Source: an uncultured Paracoccaceae bacterium
GTDB lineage: Bacteria > Pseudomonadota > Alphaproteobacteria > Rhodobacterales > Rhodobacteraceae
Length of the DNA: 64,000 nucleotides
Assembly (NCBI GenBank): GCA_947489325.1
Contig: CANLDA010000013.1
Span: 1-64,000, forward strand
Direction of reading: 5' to 3'
A model generated the notes under the pieces. It was not told the origin of the DNA. It did not search any database and saw only the letters and a list, made by a program, of their open reading frames with translations. Position 1 is the stretch's first letter; the number at the start of each line of letters is the position of its first letter. Positions 8,026-16,759 of this stretch are shown here, piece by piece. The translations under genes and the position numbers were made by a program.

Positions 8026-8828
8026 TTATGAAGCCCGCTGCAGAAAATTACACACAAAATTCGACACCAATCCGTAACTACTTGATTTCGTTATTGGTAG
8101 TGTGATTGAAAATCCTCGTGTCGGTGGTTCGATTCCGCCCCTGGGCACCATTTCAAACTTTCCCAGGCGAAAGTTCTCCAAGGCCTTGAAAGGTAAGGAG
8201 GTTTGGGCGGTTCGATAACCCTCATTTCGGGTGTAGGGCAACCTCTCCGCAAAGACCAGTTTCAGAACCGCGCGCTTGTCCTCAAAACGCTCAGAAGCCC
8301 ATAATTTACAGGGGTTTCCGAGGAAATCGAAAGCGGTTCGATAAACTTGGTCGAAGGGGGCAATTGGTTTGCCGCATTTCTGGATTTTTTCGGCCAGAAA
8401 TGTCTTTTGTTCTTCGATCTCACGCAGTCTTTCCTCATAGGCGCTGATCAGCGTATCGCTGTTCGTATCGATCAAGCGGTCCAGAATCTGGGCAGACTTG
8501 CGATCCATTTGGGATAACTGCTTCTGCATTGACTGCTTTTCATCTTCGGCAGATTGAACGCGCGCCTGCCACAGATCACGAAACATGTCGAAAGCCATGC
8601 CAAACAAGTTTGCGCTTGGCCGCATATCTTTGAGCAGAAATTCAAACTCGCCTTCGAGCTTTTCCCTACGGAAAGATTTTCGATATTCGACGCAGCCTTT
8701 CGTGTCGCACAGATAATACGGGTATTTGGCACTGCGTCCCTTGGACCAACAGGCGGTCATGGGTTGTTCACAGTGCCCGCAGGTGACGAAGCCACGCAGT
8801 GGGAAGTCTTCGTTCAGGTCTTTGCGTG
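8026..8828 (-). pseudogene. C-terminal part of a large serine recombinase, N-terminus lost
   Basis: The frame includes LRGFVTCGHCEQPM and YYLCDTKGCVEY, the zinc-ribbon of large serine recombinases, followed by a coiled-coil rich region (about 8350-8600) and a C-terminal tail. The catalytic resolvase domain is missing: upstream of about 8828 the frame reads antisense to an integrase fragment. The last 50 codons run through the tRNA-Phe remnant, giving the GGIEPPTRGFS translation artefact typical of island genes that end in an attachment site. It is a disabled integrase of an older element. Confidence 0.7.
8104..8150 (+). repeat. 3' tRNA-Phe remnant, probable attachment site
   Basis: The sequence has the GAA anticodon context (ATTGAAAATC), a T arm GGTGG-TTCGATT-CCGCC, and an acceptor end CCTGGGC-A-CCA, exactly as the 3' half of a tRNA-Phe. 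The 5' half is absent. Such partial tRNA copies are produced when an element integrates at the 3' end of a tRNA gene. The neighbouring truncated serine recombinase ends in it, so this is probably an att site of that element. Confidence 0.75.
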
Positions 8829-8831
8829 CGG

Positions 8832-9230
8832 GCGCGTACCGGTCTGCGCCCGGTCGAGGCAATCGGGCTGGAACTCGACGATATCCTGCTGGGTCACGAC
8901 GTGCCGCATGTGCACGTCCGAAAAAACGCGGTGCGTGGTTTGAAAACGGATCACTCCGAGCGACTGCTTCCGCTTCTCGGTGTATCACTGGCGGCAGCGA
9001 AGGAGTTGGTTGACGCAGGGGGCTGGGGCAAGCGTCTTGGCTAGAACATGTATGCCACCAGCATCATCAACCGGCATTTGCGCTCCTCTGGTATTGTGAC
9101 CGACAAACGTCAAAGTCTCTATAGCCTGCGCCATTGGTTTCAGGATCAACTGACCAAACGCGATGTGGTTGACCGGGCGCAGGCGCAATTGATGGGGCAC
9201 AAGTTCCATCGGCCGAAATACGGCTATGGG
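8832..9230 (+). pseudogene. C-terminal fragment of a tyrosine integrase with an internal stop
   Basis: The plus-strand frame gives TGLRPVEAIGLELDD (the first catalytic arginine box) and, further on, SLYSLRHWFQDQL (H-x-x-R-type box), LMGHKFHRPKYGYG (second histidine and the tyrosine). The two parts are in the same frame but separated by a TAG at 9042-9044, and the N-terminal arm-binding domain is missing. It abuts the serine recombinase remnant near 8828, so two islands were joined here. Confidence 0.7.
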
Positions 9231-9259
9231 AAGGATTTGGCGGAGCTTCGGGACATCAA

Positions 9260-9484
9260 TCATCGCGCCATTTGCGATCGAAGTGCCATGAGCCTGTCCC
9301 GCGAGGCGTGCAGGCCGCTTTGCGTGGCATAGATGGATTGGAGGCGAGTGTGCAGCGCCAGAATCGCTGCCTCTTCGTCGTCATCACAAACCGGTAGCAG
9401 GTCGGCCAGCAGCCGTTCCATGCGGGTGAATTCATCGGGTGTCAGCAAACTCATGCAGTAAAGATGCTGTTCGAAAAGGGTCAT
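9260..9484 (-). CDS. Small protein of unknown function
   Basis: A 74-residue, acidic, helical ORF (MTLFEQHLYCMSLLTP..) in the recombination debris. No clear ribosome site precedes it. Its composition looks like a real protein, but it overlaps the end of the integrase fragment on the other strand. Uncertain. Confidence 0.35.
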   Translation of the reverse strand: MTLFEQHLYCMSLLTPDEFTRMERLLADLLPVCDDDEEAAILALHTRLQSIYATQSGLHASRDRLMALRSQMAR

Positions 9485-9566
9485 GTTCAGAGACGGAGTT
9501 CCGTCCCGTTTTTACATGCGGTTGGTTTTTAGGTTAATTGGAGATCACTGAAAAGAGGGTTTGGAA

Positions 9567-9761
9567 ATGCACCACAAAAAGAAACGACTGGTTAATCGTC
9601 GAGCAGGATGCAAACTTTGCAGACCTTGGAAGATTAACGGGGTCCGTTCTGACAACCTGGAGGGTGAGCGCTTCAGTGATCTCGGCCGCCGTTACGCGCA
9701 ATCGCTGCATGAACCTGATACCGTGCAACACTGGCGCTTCACGCCCTCACGCATACGCTGA
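9567..9761 (+). CDS. Small conserved-type Cys-containing basic protein
   Basis: 64 residues from the ATG at 9567, preceded by GAGGG seven bases upstream. It begins MHHKKKRLVNRRAGCKLCRP, a basic N-terminus with a CKLC pair. Short proteins with an R-R-x-G-C-x-L-C-K/R-P-W-K core are familiar from alphaproteobacterial genomes and are unannotated. The two cysteines alone are not a full zinc site. Function unknown. Confidence 0.5.
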   Translation: MHHKKKRLVNRRAGCKLCRPWKINGVRSDNLEGERFSDLGRRYAQSLHEPDTVQHWRFTPSRIR

Positions 9762-9852
9762 GGCCTCTGGAAAGTTCTGCGCACCTGGACCGCGCTGAAA
9801 GCGAAACCTTTGCGGCCGACCGAGAGCGGCGCGAGGACGAAGATCGAAAAGC

Positions 9853-10032
9853 CTACAATTCTGAGGCGGGCGGGCTGGACAGCGCAGCCTGGTGCCAGGC
9901 TTCAAATTCTGCGAGCTGCTCCGCGCTCATTCCTCGGGCGCGGCGTTCTTCGATCAGGTCGATCAACTGGGCCTCGGTCATGATGGTGATCATGGACTCG
10001 GCTTCGAAACTATAGGCTTGGGATATCATGGG
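9853..10032 (-). CDS. Small protein of unknown function
   Basis: An ORF open from 10113. The part with coding character starts near MISQAYSFEAESMITIMTEA and ends in AALSSPPASEL. A shorter form beginning at MITIMTEAQ is also possible. The helical stretch LIDLIEERRARGMSAEQLAEFEAW looks like a true protein. No ribosome site decides the start. Confidence 0.35.
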   Translation of the reverse strand, partial: PMISQAYSFEAESMITIMTEAQLIDLIEERRARGMSAEQLAEFEAWHQAALSSPPASEL

Positions 10033-10227
10033 TGGACAATTCGCCCCAAGCTTACCCTTGCTATTTACCAATAGAAAAACCTTCAAGTGGCTGTTTCTTA
10101 ATGCTTTCTTCATGTACCATAGGGCTACCTCCAGTCTGGGAGCCGGATTGAACGTATTACCGGGCTGATCTGGTTTATGAAAATACCTTCGCTTTTGGTA
10201 AAAGCGAAACTCTAACCCAAAGCCCGC

Positions 10228-10485
10228 ATGAACAACCCGGCTTCGTCAAAAAAACGGGCCTGGAATTGTGGTCAGATCGTCGGGCAGAAACGGGCCTTCA
10301 CGATGGACGAACTGGCCGAAATCGAGCGGCGGCTGCTGGCGCAGAAGAACTGGCACGACCTGGCGCTGCTGAGCTTCGGTCTGGACACGATGTTTCGGGC
10401 GGGCGACCTGTTGACGACAAAGGTCTGGCAGGTTTGCTACCAGCAGGGATCAGTGCGAACCATGATCACCCGGCGTCAAAACTAG
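10228..10485 (+). pseudogene. Truncated tyrosine integrase, N-terminal portion only
   Basis: The 85-residue product MNNPASSKKRAWNCGQIVGQ..LLSFGLDTMFRAGDLL matches the N-terminal part of short phage-type integrases, in which the W-N-x-G-x-x-V/I-G-x-K-R start is followed by a catalytic arginine box (here FRAGDLL in place of LRGCDL). The frame stops before the remaining catalytic boxes. It is a second integrase relic in this 2 kb stretch. Confidence 0.55.
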
Positions 10486-10693
10486 CTCTTGATGGCGCCA
10501 CTTCCAATGCCATTTGCAGCATTGTCTTTCCCATCGGCGTTGATGTGTCGAAGCTTTAGGACAGAGATACGAACTTAACGCCCCGCCTGCCGATAAATGT
10601 GCCCGGCCTGGCAAATCGGGGCATCTCATTGCTACCAAACGGTTGGTTGTATTTATCGGTCATGTGCTCTCCACCGCGTTGAGGCCGAGTTCG
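10486..10693. other. Intergenic debris between the integrase relic and the ABC operon
   Basis: About 200 bases with no convincing gene. It forms the boundary between island debris and the coherent transporter operon on the minus strand, whose last stop is at 10694. Confidence 0.4.
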
Positions 10694-11422
10694 TCAGCTT
10701 CCTTTTGATTGAAGCCATGTTGTGATGATTTCCTTGTGTCGTTCGCCCCCGAACGATTTGAAATGCCCGCCATGGACGGTCTGAACCGGAAGCTTCAGGA
10801 GGCGCTCCATGCTGTCGACATATTGCGCCATCTCACCTTCGTCATTGCTTTCGATCAACGGCCCGTCATACAGGATGTCTCCGGATATCAGTAGCCCCGT
10901 TGCACTTTCCCACAGGGCTATGCCACCGGGGCTGTGGCCGGGCGTGTGAATGACCTCGAAAGCGCGGTTGCCGAGGTCGATTATGTCTCCGTCTTCGAGT
11001 GTGCGTGTGGCTGGCGCCGATTTGACCGTGTAGCGCGCCGACTGGTATGGAGCAGGCGGCATTTCGGTGAAGATGTCGTCCGTCACATAGTCCTCAGCCC
11101 AGGTGTTCTGCCGCGTCGGCGCCGCGAGAACATCCGCTTCGGCCGCGTGACACAGGCGACAGGGAAATTCGTGATGCGTTCCGATGTGATCGAAATGGGT
11201 ATGGCTGGCGACCGCGTCCAATGGTCGTTCGGTGACGATTGGAACCCATTCTCTGAGCGACAGGACGCCCATGCCGCTGTCGACCAGCATATCCCTGTCG
11301 CGGCCTCGGACATGCCAGATATTACACCGGAAGAATTCTTTGATATGGGGCTCGTCAATCCAGGTGACCCCATCCTGGAGCTTACGTATACGATACCAGT
11401 CTTGCGGTTTTGCGGTTTTCAT
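10694..11422 (-). CDS. Metallo-beta-lactamase-fold hydrolase, last gene of the ABC operon
   Basis: A 242-residue protein with the metal-binding signature SHTHFDHIG (H-x-H-x-D-H, about residues 74-82), further ligands in HTPGHSPGG (about 160-168) and SGDILYDG (about 181-188), and a distal histidine in VHGGHFKSF. The dinuclear zinc site therefore looks complete. Its start overlaps the stop of the ATP-binding subunit by four bases, so it is translated with the importer and probably modifies the imported compound or a derivative. Substrate cannot be read from the sequence; glyoxalase-II-like thioesters, lactones and phosphodiesters are all possible for this superfamily. Confidence 0.85.
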   Translation of the reverse strand: MKTAKPQDWYRIRKLQDGVTWIDEPHIKEFFRCNIWHVRGRDRDMLVDSGMGVLSLREWVPIVTERPLDAVASHTHFDHIGTHHEFPCRLCHAAEADVLAAPTRQNTWAEDYVTDDIFTEMPPAPYQSARYTVKSAPATRTLEDGDIIDLGNRAFEVIHTPGHSPGGIALWESATGLLISGDILYDGPLIESNDEGEMAQYVDSMERLLKLPVQTVHGGHFKSFGGERHKEIITTWLQSKGS

Positions 11423-12405
11423 TCGGTGACTTCCAACGTGACAACATTCGAGGCGAACAATGAAACCGTGTCGCCCACCTGCGGCAATTCACCAATGGGA
11501 AGATGCGCCACATAAGATGTTTTTACCTCATCCAGGACCTGAAAGTGGCAGCGGTGATATGTGCCAAAAAACGCGGCGTTTTCCAAGATTGCGTCACCCA
11601 AGGCGACCTCTCCGGCGGGGCCGATATTTTCGGGACGAACGCACTCGATGTAATCCCCGACCCGAGCAGGTTGAGCCGCCGACAGCCTGTTCAGATCCCC
11701 CATGAAATTCGCCGCGAACAGCGTTTTAGGGCGCAGGTAAACATCTTCGGGGGGGCCGGCATCCTCGACCTTGCCGTGGTTCATCACAACAATTCGGTCG
11801 GCAATGGCCATGGCCTCTTCCTGATCATGGGTCACGTGCACAAACGTCGTTCCGACCTTGCGCTGAATCGCTTTCAGCTCTTCTTGCATCTGGCGGCGCA
11901 GCTTCAGGTCCAGCGCGCCCAGCGGTTCATCCAGCAACAGCACTTCGGGGTCAACGGCAAGCGCCCGTGCCAACGCCACGCGCTGACGTTGTCCGCCGGA
12001 TAACTCGTGCGGCTTGTGATTTGCCTTGTCTAGCAGGCCAACAAGATCCAGCATTTCATCAGCCCGATCATGACGCGCCTTCCTGGATTGTCCGCGCATG
12101 CGCAGCCCAAATCCGACGTTGTCGCGCAACGACATATGCGGAAACAGAGCGTAATCCTGAAACATGGTGGTTGTGGGCCGATCCTTTGGCGCCACCCGTG
12201 ACATGTCTTCGCCGCCGATCAGAACCTGCCCACTTGTCGGCGCAAGAAACCCGCCAAGGATGAACAGCAACGTGGATTTCCCGCAACCCGATGGGCCGAG
12301 CAGCACCACAAACTCGCCTGCATCAAAATGCAGATTGATGTTTTCAAGTGCCTGAAAGTCCCCGAAATACTGGTCGATGGATTGCAAAGAGACATCAGCT
12401 GTCAT
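11419..12405 (-). CDS. potA: ABC transporter ATP-binding protein, spermidine/putrescine (PotA) type
   Basis: The 328-residue subunit has Walker A GPSGCGKST (about 38-46), Q-loop MFQDYALFPHM (about 81-91), signature LSGGQRQRVALARAL (about 138-152), Walker B LLLDEPLGALD and switch histidine VTHDQEEAM. The C-terminal 90 residues form a TOBE-like regulatory domain. These features match importer ATPases of the polyamine/opine/iron class. It is translationally coupled to the permease gene upstream by a four-base overlap. The gene name is by class only; the true ligand is not established. Confidence 0.88.
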   Translation of the reverse strand: MTADVSLQSIDQYFGDFQALENINLHFDAGEFVVLLGPSGCGKSTLLFILGGFLAPTSGQVLIGGEDMSRVAPKDRPTTTMFQDYALFPHMSLRDNVGFGLRMRGQSRKARHDRADEMLDLVGLLDKANHKPHELSGGQRQRVALARALAVDPEVLLLDEPLGALDLKLRRQMQEELKAIQRKVGTTFVHVTHDQEEAMAIADRIVVMNHGKVEDAGPPEDVYLRPKTLFAANFMGDLNRLSAAQPARVGDYIECVRPENIGPAGEVALGDAILENAAFFGTYHRCHFQVLDEVKTSYVAHLPIGELPQVGDTVSLFASNVVTLEVTE

Positions 12406-13172
12406 GATTTCGACTTTCTGAAAACGGTGAGTTCAAGGATGATTAGAATTGCAATGGAAACCAAGAACACAAGTGATCCGATGGCATTGGTGGCCGGCGA
12501 TAACCCTGAGCGCAGCATCGACCAGATTTCGACCGGCAATGTCACGTCAAACCGTGTCAGCAGGAAGGCGATGATGAACTCGTCCCAGCTGAATGTAACG
12601 GCCAGAAAATAAGCGGCCAGCAACGCGGGTTTCAACATCGGCGCGCTGACCAGAAAGACCACCTGCAATTCGGATGCCCCAAGATCGCGCGCGGCGCGCT
12701 CGGCGTTCTTTTGGTGGTCGCCCATCGCGGCAAAGAGGATGGCAAAACAAAGCGGCACATTGATGACCACATGCCCGATGCCCGTGGTCCAAAGCGATGG
12801 GCGAAAACCGAGATTGTTGAAAACAGTCAAGAGGCCCAGTGCGATAATCAGATAGCTGACCGTCATGGGTGCGATCAGCACGCCCCGCATCAAGACCGAG
12901 CCGGGCAATTTCACCCGCGACAAACCTTGCGCTGCAAAAAAACCCAAAAGCAAAGCGATGGCCGCTGAGATCAACGCAACCAACAAAGAGTTCGCCAAGG
13001 CCTCCATCATATTGCGATCGGCAAGTACCGTTGCGTACCACTTCAGAGTCGGACCATCAAACGGTGGGATCGGCAAACGGCTGTCCTGAAAGGAGAACAG
13101 GACCAGCACCACGACGGGCAAAAAGATGAATACAAAAATCGCGGCCAGATAGGCCCAGCTCAGAATACGCAT
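12402..13172 (-). CDS. potC: ABC transporter permease, PotC type
   Basis: A 256-residue inner-membrane protein with about six hydrophobic segments, starting MRILSWAYLAAIFVFIFLP. The EAA loop that docks on the ATPase is RAARDLGASELQVVFLVSAP (about 161-180). The order SBP, PotB-type, PotC-type, ATPase is the usual one for polyamine-class importers. Its stop overlaps the start of the ATPase gene and its start touches the stop of the first permease. Confidence 0.85.
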   Translation of the reverse strand: MRILSWAYLAAIFVFIFLPVVVLVLFSFQDSRLPIPPFDGPTLKWYATVLADRNMMEALANSLLVALISAAIALLLGFFAAQGLSRVKLPGSVLMRGVLIAPMTVSYLIIALGLLTVFNNLGFRPSLWTTGIGHVVINVPLCFAILFAAMGDHQKNAERAARDLGASELQVVFLVSAPMLKPALLAAYFLAVTFSWDEFIIAFLLTRFDVTLPVEIWSMLRSGLSPATNAIGSLVFLVSIAILIILELTVFRKSKS

Positions 13173-14026
13173 CAGACCCGCTCCATCTTAAGCCACCGGG
13201 CCGTTGCCGCGTAAGCCAACGTCACCAGCATCATCAAGATCACCGAAAGTGCCGAGGCCATCGGGAAATCCCCACGCCGCCCAAGCTGCAACATAATCAG
13301 CTGCGGCATCGTCAGCTCATTGTTGCCACCTAAAATCTGCGGGGTGATATAATCACCAATGCACAAAACAAAGGTCAGGAAGGCACCCGTCATGATCCCT
13401 GGCAAGGTAAGGGGCAGTATGACCAGTCGCAACGTGTTCCACCCGCTGGCCCCAAGATCAGCGGCGGCACGGGCATAGTTCGGAGACAGCTGAATCAGGT
13501 TTGAATAGATAGTAAGCGTCAGCAGCATCACAAAGAAATGCACAAATCCGATGATGGTTGCCGCACGCGTCGCCATGATCTGGATGGGTTCATCAAGAAT
13601 GCCGATGCCAATCAGTGCCTGCATCACCACGCCGTTCTGCCCCAGCACAAGAGCCCAAGCATATGAACGCACCACATAGGACGTCCAGAACGGCAGGACC
13701 GCAAGCATGATTGCCAGACGCTGGTATCTTTGCGGTACCTGCGTGGCGATAATCCATGCCAGAGGCCACGCCAGCAGGATCGAAATGACGGTTACAATCA
13801 GCGTGATCTCAAGGGAAACCACAATGCCCTTGAACAATGAAGGTTCGGTGAAAATCTTGACGTAGTTGTCCAGATCATAGGTTTGGATGATCTCTCGGCC
13901 CTCAAGATGGGCAAGGCTAAGCAGGACCATCACCGCAAAAGGAACAAGAAAGAACGCACAGGTCCAGATCAAGGCAGGGGTGACAAAACCGAAGGCCCGG
14001 CGTCGTTCCTGGTGCTCAATGGTCAT
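13172..14026 (-). CDS. potB: ABC transporter permease, PotB type
   Basis: A 284-residue membrane protein with six or more hydrophobic segments, beginning MTIEHQERRRAFGFVTPALI. The EAA loop reads RAAADLGASGWNTLRLVILP. It pairs with the downstream PotC-type permease to form the channel. A strong stem-loop lies just upstream, between this gene and the binding-protein gene. Confidence 0.85.
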   Translation of the reverse strand: MTIEHQERRRAFGFVTPALIWTCAFFLVPFAVMVLLSLAHLEGREIIQTYDLDNYVKIFTEPSLFKGIVVSLEITLIVTVISILLAWPLAWIIATQVPQRYQRLAIMLAVLPFWTSYVVRSYAWALVLGQNGVVMQALIGIGILDEPIQIMATRAATIIGFVHFFVMLLTLTIYSNLIQLSPNYARAAADLGASGWNTLRLVILPLTLPGIMTGAFLTFVLCIGDYITPQILGGNNELTMPQLIMLQLGRRGDFPMASALSVILMMLVTLAYAATARWLKMERV

Positions 14027-14049
14027 GCACGTTCTCCGCTCTTTTAGCT

Positions 14050-14081
14050 TGCAGGCCCGGCCTAACCAGCACGGGCCTGCA
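14050..14081 (-). promoter_or_regulatory. Intercistronic stem-loop between binding protein and permease
   Basis: TGCAGGCCCG (14050-14059) and CGGGCCTGCA (14072-14081) form a perfect 10-bp stem with a 12-base loop, without a T run. In this position such hairpins usually protect the upstream mRNA from 3' decay or partly stop transcription, so that the periplasmic binding protein is made in excess over the membrane parts. Confidence 0.6.
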
Positions 14082-14086
14082 GTCTG

Positions 14087-15145
14087 TTACTGCTGCAGCA
14101 TATCTGTCCACAGATCTTGCATCGCAAGGTCCAGATCAGCGTCAGGGGTTGGATACAGCTGCGTACGGGCCAGGTAATCCGCTTGTTCATCCCAACGTAG
14201 CGCCGTCTTTTCGGCATCCGTCAGAATGGCACCAGCTTCGGCATTCGCAGGCATCGCCCAGTAGCACGAGGACGTTGCCAGCCGGGCCTGCCCTTCCGGG
14301 CTGGTGATGTATTTCACGAACTCGACGGCCAGATCCTTGTTGGTGGAATCCTCCAGAACACCGATGGACTGCGACCAGCGCAGCGCGCCTTCTTCCGGAA
14401 CCAACCAGTCCATGTCGGAGTTTTCTGCCGACAATACGGCTGTGAGCCATTCGCCACCCCCGATGACAATATCAACCTCACCGGTCGCAAGCGCAGTTTG
14501 GCTGGCAACCACGTCGCTGACCGATTTGGCCGCATCCTTGAGGGCGTACAAACGCTCGCGCATCCCCTCAACGGCGTTGCTGTCCAGATCAGCCGTATTT
14601 ATCCCCTGCTCAAGCCCAACAAGGCCAAGCAGCGGCAGATAATAGTCATAGACAGCGATTTTTCCTGCGTATTTTTCGCCCCACAACGTGCTCATGTCGT
14701 TCATGTCAGCGACATCAACTTTGGATTTATTGTAGGCAATCGTATTGTAGCCGAATTTCTCGGTAACCGCATATGTCACACCATCACGGGTGTTGTTGTC
14801 AGCCATCACGACTTCGGGAAAAAACGACGCGGTGGGCAACTGGTCCGCGGGAAGGGCTGCAAGCCGTCCCTCGTCTACAGCACGCCCGACATCAACACCG
14901 TCAATCACCAACACATCCCAATCACCGGGGCGCGACTGATCCAAAATCGCAAGTGCGGCCGCAGTGCCTTCGTATTCTTTTACATTTACCCGAACATTGT
15001 GAGCGGTCTCAAATGGCTCCAACAGTGCCGGATCGGTATGGTCACACCAGACAAGTGCATTTAGTTCTTCAGCGGCCATAAGCGCTGTGGAAGACAACAT
15101 GACTGCCAGGGTCGACCCCGTCCCAAATTGAATGACTCTCTTCAT
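14087..15145 (-). CDS. potD: Periplasmic binding protein of the polyamine (PotD) class
   Basis: A 352-residue secreted protein with a signal peptide (MKRVIQFGTGSTLAVMLSS..MAA). The mature part carries class features of extracellular solute-binding proteins, such as LNALVWCDHTDPALLEPFE and GWLT..IGGGEW. It delivers the ligand to the two permeases. The ligand might be a polyamine, an opine or another small cation. Confidence 0.85.
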   Translation of the reverse strand: MKRVIQFGTGSTLAVMLSSTALMAAEELNALVWCDHTDPALLEPFETAHNVRVNVKEYEGTAAALAILDQSRPGDWDVLVIDGVDVGRAVDEGRLAALPADQLPTASFFPEVVMADNNTRDGVTYAVTEKFGYNTIAYNKSKVDVADMNDMSTLWGEKYAGKIAVYDYYLPLLGLVGLEQGINTADLDSNAVEGMRERLYALKDAAKSVSDVVASQTALATGEVDIVIGGGEWLTAVLSAENSDMDWLVPEEGALRWSQSIGVLEDSTNKDLAVEFVKYITSPEGQARLATSSCYWAMPANAEAGAILTDAEKTALRWDEQADYLARTQLYPTPDADLDLAMQDLWTDMLQQ

Positions 15146-15224
15146 TTATTCCTCCCAGTTGAATCAAAATCACAGTTATTGATCAAAACTTAGACAGTTG
15201 TTAATATTCAAATCAACCAATTTC

Positions 15225-15237
15225 TATAGTCACTATA
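15225..15237. promoter_or_regulatory. Palindrome TATAGT-C-ACTATA, possible TetR operator
   Basis: A perfect 6-1-6 inverted repeat lies 15 bases before the TetR-family start and about 80 bases before the divergent ABC operon. It is placed where an autoregulatory operator controlling both promoters would be expected. A further TTGATCAA palindrome is at 15179-15186. Confidence 0.45.
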
Positions 15238-15252
15238 AAATAAGGGGTCGCC

Positions 15253-15933
15253 ATGTCAGGGCTAAGAGAGCGTAAAAAGGCAGCAACCACACGCCGAATC
15301 CTTGAGGAAGCATCACGCAGCTTTCAGGAAAAAGGGTATGAAAACACGCGGATAGAGGACGTCGCCGAAGCTGCCGACCTCTCGGTTGCCACGTTCTACA
15401 ACTACTTTCGATCGAAAGCAGACATTCTGTTGAGCGGCATCGCCGCTGAGACCGAGATTGTCCTGGCCGAGGCGGAAAAGTGCATAATCCGGCCACACAA
15501 CAGCGCGGCCGAGGCCTTTGACGCGCTGGTGGTGGTCTATTTCACAACGTCGTTTTCGAGCACGCCGCGCTCGCTGTGGCGGATCGCGGTATCGCAAACC
15601 ATGTTGCGGCCAAAGTCTGAGTTTTGTCAGCGATACCTTGAAATGGACAACCGATTGTCCCTGCAATCCTGCCGTTTTGTACGGATCATGCAGGAGGCAG
15701 GTCACATCCACCCGGTCATCGATGCGAAACCTGTCGGTGAAATGCTTTTCAACAACGTGAACATGAATTTCCTGGAGTTCATCCGCGATGACCGCCTTAC
15801 AGCGCAGGACGTCTGCGCCGCGGTCAGTCGACAATGTGCCCCTGTCTTTTACTTACTTTCTGACAAAGTTGACTTTCGTGGAACCTCAGCCGCAAGAGAC
15901 CTGCAGACGTTATCCACCTCATCCGCGACCTGA
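15253..15933 (+). CDS. TetR-family transcriptional regulator
   Basis: A 226-residue protein. The N-terminal helix-turn-helix block (ILEEASRSFQEKGYENTRIEDVAEAADLSVATFYNYFRSKADIL, described here by its end points) is the TetR signature, and Y-N-Y-F-x-x-K-A-D at residues 56-64 is diagnostic. The C-terminal 150 residues are the ligand-binding helical domain. It is divergently transcribed from the polyamine-type ABC operon and is probably its repressor. Confidence 0.88.
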   Translation: MSGLRERKKAATTRRILEEASRSFQEKGYENTRIEDVAEAADLSVATFYNYFRSKADILLSGIAAETEIVLAEAEKCIIRPHNSAAEAFDALVVVYFTTSFSSTPRSLWRIAVSQTMLRPKSEFCQRYLEMDNRLSLQSCRFVRIMQEAGHIHPVIDAKPVGEMLFNNVNMNFLEFIRDDRLTAQDVCAAVSRQCAPVFYLLSDKVDFRGTSAARDLQTLSTSSAT

Positions 15934-15991
15934 AAACTCGGCCCCAATCTGTGGAGTTCGCCCCGATTTCCGGACAGTTTGATTATTGAGC

Positions 15992-16219
15992 CTATGCGGC
16001 GATTGTCCAAGTCATGGTTTCGTATGCTTGCGCGGGGGTTTGGTAGCCTATGGCGGAGTGTCGGCGCTGGCGATTGTAGAATACTTCTATGTATTCGAAG
16101 ATAGCAGCCTTTGCCTGGGCGCGCGTTTTGAACCGGTTTTGGTGCACCAACTCCTTTTTCAGGGACGCAAAGAAACTTTCCATTGGAGCGTTATCCAGGC
16201 ATTCGCCGGTTCGGCTCAT
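15992..16219 (-). mobile_element. IS3-family transposase fragment (C-terminal end of OrfB)
   Basis: 75 residues with NAPMESFFASLKKELV, which holds the last glutamate of the DDE triad, and FYNRQRRHSAIGYQTPAQA, the standard C-terminal motif of IS3-family transposases. The rest of the element, including the other catalytic residues, is missing: the sequence switches to an unrelated gene right at 16220. The outer end is probably near 15950-15975, where TTCCGGACAG resembles an IS terminus. Confidence 0.75.
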
Positions 16220-16224
16220 TGATT

Positions 16225-16745
16225 GGATGATCTTCGCGGAGCCGCCGTTGCTACAGATTCACGCGCTTGCAATCGCATCAAGACGGTCCGGCCCAAAACC
16301 ACCTACGCGCAGGCGCGAGGCGGCGGAGGAGGTTGAATATCTTGAAGCTGAGAAGATCCTGGCGGCCTATCCCGAAGACAGGATCCGAGACCGACGAACT
16401 ACGTTGCGCCTGATTTCAGCGGCCGTGAAAGCCGGGGTAAAGCCCGATGACCTTCTGCAAGCGGTCAAAGCCTATGCGAAGGAAAGCGAAGGCTACACGC
16501 GCAGCAAGGTCTGTTTCTCGGACAATTGGTTCAAGATGCGCCGATGGGAGAGGGGGCTTGCCCGGGTACAGGCGGATCGCGAGAAGGCGCGGGAGGCCGA
16601 AGCCAAAGGCCGTGCGAGCCTTGCCGAGTGGATTCACGAGCGTCATCCTCTGTGCCGCCACATCACCAACCGGCAGATCGAAGACTTGATCGCGTCAAAG
16701 CTGGTGACGCCCGAGCAGGTGCGCGCTGCGGGGTTGCAGTCGTGA
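16225..16745 (+). pseudogene. 5'-truncated gene for a plasmid-type protein, cut by the IS fragment
   Basis: The frame from about 16255 encodes AAEEVEYLEAEKILAAYPED..IRDRRTTLRLISAAVKAG and ends at 16745. This looks like a helical C-terminal domain followed by a charged coiled-coil region. The frame before 16220 is antisense to the IS fragment, so the N-terminus was removed. I recall similar sequences on Rhodobacterales plasmids upstream of toxin-antitoxin loci but cannot name the function. It could be the end of a replication or DNA-binding protein. Confidence 0.5.
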
Positions 16746-16759
16746 GTGTAGCTCGCATG

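Noticed and set aside
8104-8150. Complete tRNA-Phe gene
   Set aside because: Only the 3' part from the anticodon loop onward is present; the D arm and 5' acceptor strand are missing.
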